In this document: in pieces, positions 42,438-43,135 of the stretch | Position numbering within the stretch: the first letter of the stretch is position 1 | How the letters are laid out: every line of letters begins with the position of its first letter | Source of the DNA: Zavarzinia sp. | GTDB lineage: Bacteria > Pseudomonadota > Alphaproteobacteria > Zavarziniales > Zavarziniaceae | Length of the DNA stretch: 43,135 nucleotides | Assembly: GCA_025869435.1 (NCBI GenBank) | Contig: JAOZVS010000131.1 | Coordinates: 1-43,135, forward strand | Direction: 5' to 3' | Program-made: the position numbers and the translations under genes | Notes under the pieces: model-generated | What the model was told of the DNA's origin: nothing | What the model saw: only the letters and a program-made list of their open reading frames with translations | Databases searched by the model: none

Positions 42438-43078
42438 CACGCCAGTCTTTCCGCCTGTTTCGCCGGGGGATCGGTCAGCAGGCGCTGGACGATCGCCGCG
42501 ACATGGTCCCGGGCGACATCGAGGCCCTGATCGGTCGGGATGACGAAATCCGCCTTGGCCCTCTTGTGACTGTCGTGCAGTTGCCGGGCCAGGATTTCCT
42601 GCAGCTTTTCCTCGGTCATGCCCGGCCGCTCCAGCACCCGGCGGCGCTGGACATGTTCGGGCGCCGAGACGACGGCGACATAATCGGCGCGGGTATGGCC
42701 ATTGGTCTCGAACAGCAAGGGCACGTCCATCACGACGAGCGGGGTTTTCCGCGCCATTTCCGTGACGATGAAATCGCGCTGCACCTCGCCGACCAGCGGA
42801 TGAATGATGGCTTCCAGTCGCCGCCACGCCGTCTTGTCGCCGGCGATTTCCTTCGACAACAGGGCGCGGTCGACCGCGCCATGGCGGACGACGCCGGGAA
42901 AGGCCTCGCCGATCGGCCCGACCGCCTTGCCGCCGACATCGTAAAGCCCGTGAACCGAGGCATCGGCGTCGTAAACCGGCACGCCCAGCGCCCGGAACAT
43001 GCGCGCGGTCTCGCTCTTGCCCATGCCGATCGAGCCGGTGAGGGCAAGGATGATCGGCCTTTCACGCACCGAGGACAT
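42437..43078 (-). CDS. coaE: Dephospho-CoA kinase
   Basis: A 213-aa P-loop kinase that makes CoA from dephospho-CoA, the last step of CoA synthesis. The Walker A motif GSIGMGKS is at residues 15-22; VYDADASVHGLY and VVMDVPLLFETNG are CoaE signatures, and QLHDSHKRAKADFVIPT is the conserved C-terminal region. ATG 43078 lies within the end of aroE, overlapping it by 17 bp. Confidence 0.95.
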   Translation of the reverse strand: MSSVRERPIILALTGSIGMGKSETARMFRALGVPVYDADASVHGLYDVGGKAVGPIGEAFPGVVRHGAVDRALLSKEIAGDKTAWRRLEAIIHPLVGEVQRDFIVTEMARKTPLVVMDVPLLFETNGHTRADYVAVVSAPEHVQRRRVLERPGMTEEKLQEILARQLHDSHKRAKADFVIPTDQGLDVARDHVAAIVQRLLTDPPAKQAERLA

Positions 43079-43135
43079 GACGCCGCAACTCCTCCGTCAC
43101 TTCGGGTTCCACGCCGAACCAGGCGGCGAAGCCCG
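43062..43135 (-). CDS. aroE: Shikimate dehydrogenase, 3' end only
   Basis: The last 23 codons of a gene that enters from beyond the window. The C-terminus GFAAWFGVEPEVTEELRRHV matches shikimate dehydrogenases, which end in a similar AAWFGV/PEV.ELR helix. It ends at TGA 43062 and overlaps coaE by 17 bp. The aroE-coaE-dnaQ order supports the call; the rest of the gene is not visible. Confidence 0.78.
   Translation of the reverse strand, partial: GFAAWFGVEPEVTEELRRHVLGA

Overview
This 43 kb window is high-GC chromosomal DNA from an alphaproteobacterium, probably a Rhodospirillales-type lineage (inferred from gene content and order, not from a search). It covers the replication-origin neighbourhood. 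Three perfect parS palindromes lie around mnmG and in rsmG, next to parA and parB. About 6 kb further on, the hemE-ppsR intergenic region carries a cluster of DnaA-box-like motifs beside an AT-rich tract. This is where oriC sits in Caulobacter and Rickettsia.

Layout. 1-9.1 kb: an outer-membrane porin with a strong terminator, a DUF3576-type lipoprotein, the leuS-lptE-holA operon, a SulP transporter, a VOC-fold protein and an orphan HTH regulator. 9.1-14 kb: a TonB-dependent receptor, a quinone-oxidoreductase/dienelactone-hydrolase pair and an Ogt-type DNA repair protein. 14-20.3 kb: a tight plus-strand run of a small helical protein, a thioredoxin-like [2Fe-2S] protein, mnmE, mnmG, rsmG, parA and parB. 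20.3-20.7 kb: a relB-like antitoxin whose toxin partner is cut short by a palindromic repeat. 20.7-24.8 kb (minus strand): rho, hemJ, hemH and hemE, so the last two to three steps of haem synthesis run up to the putative origin. 25.1-26 kb: ppsR.

26-38.5 kb is more accessory. It holds a yybP-ykoY (Mn2+) riboswitch ahead of a TMEM165/GDT1 exporter, a spinster-like MFS protein, and a secreted von Willebrand A protein with five tandem beta-type repeats. It continues with a three-gene operon (D-Ala-D-Ala dipeptidase, Rap1a/Tai-like periplasmic protein, unknown protein), hslVU and a lipoprotein. Next come a Cys-rich 26-codon peptide gene with a structured leader upstream of a 77-aa unknown, an HxlR/alpha-beta hydrolase pair with clear palindromic operators, a SnoaL-like protein, and a c-type cytochrome with two CRP-like boxes. 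38.5-43.1 kb returns to the conserved core: smr, mltA and tim44 on minus, secB on plus, then dnaQ, coaE and the 3' end of aroE on minus. In many relatives aroE-coaE-dnaQ follows ppsR directly, so 26-38.5 kb looks like an insertion combined with an inversion.

The most unusual element is the 35.36-35.95 kb minus-strand unit: a short peptide ending in three closely spaced cysteines, a good ribosome binding site, competing leader hairpins, and a hairpin across its stop codon. It reads either as an attenuation/leader-peptide switch or as a ribosomal-peptide precursor, and I do not recognise it.
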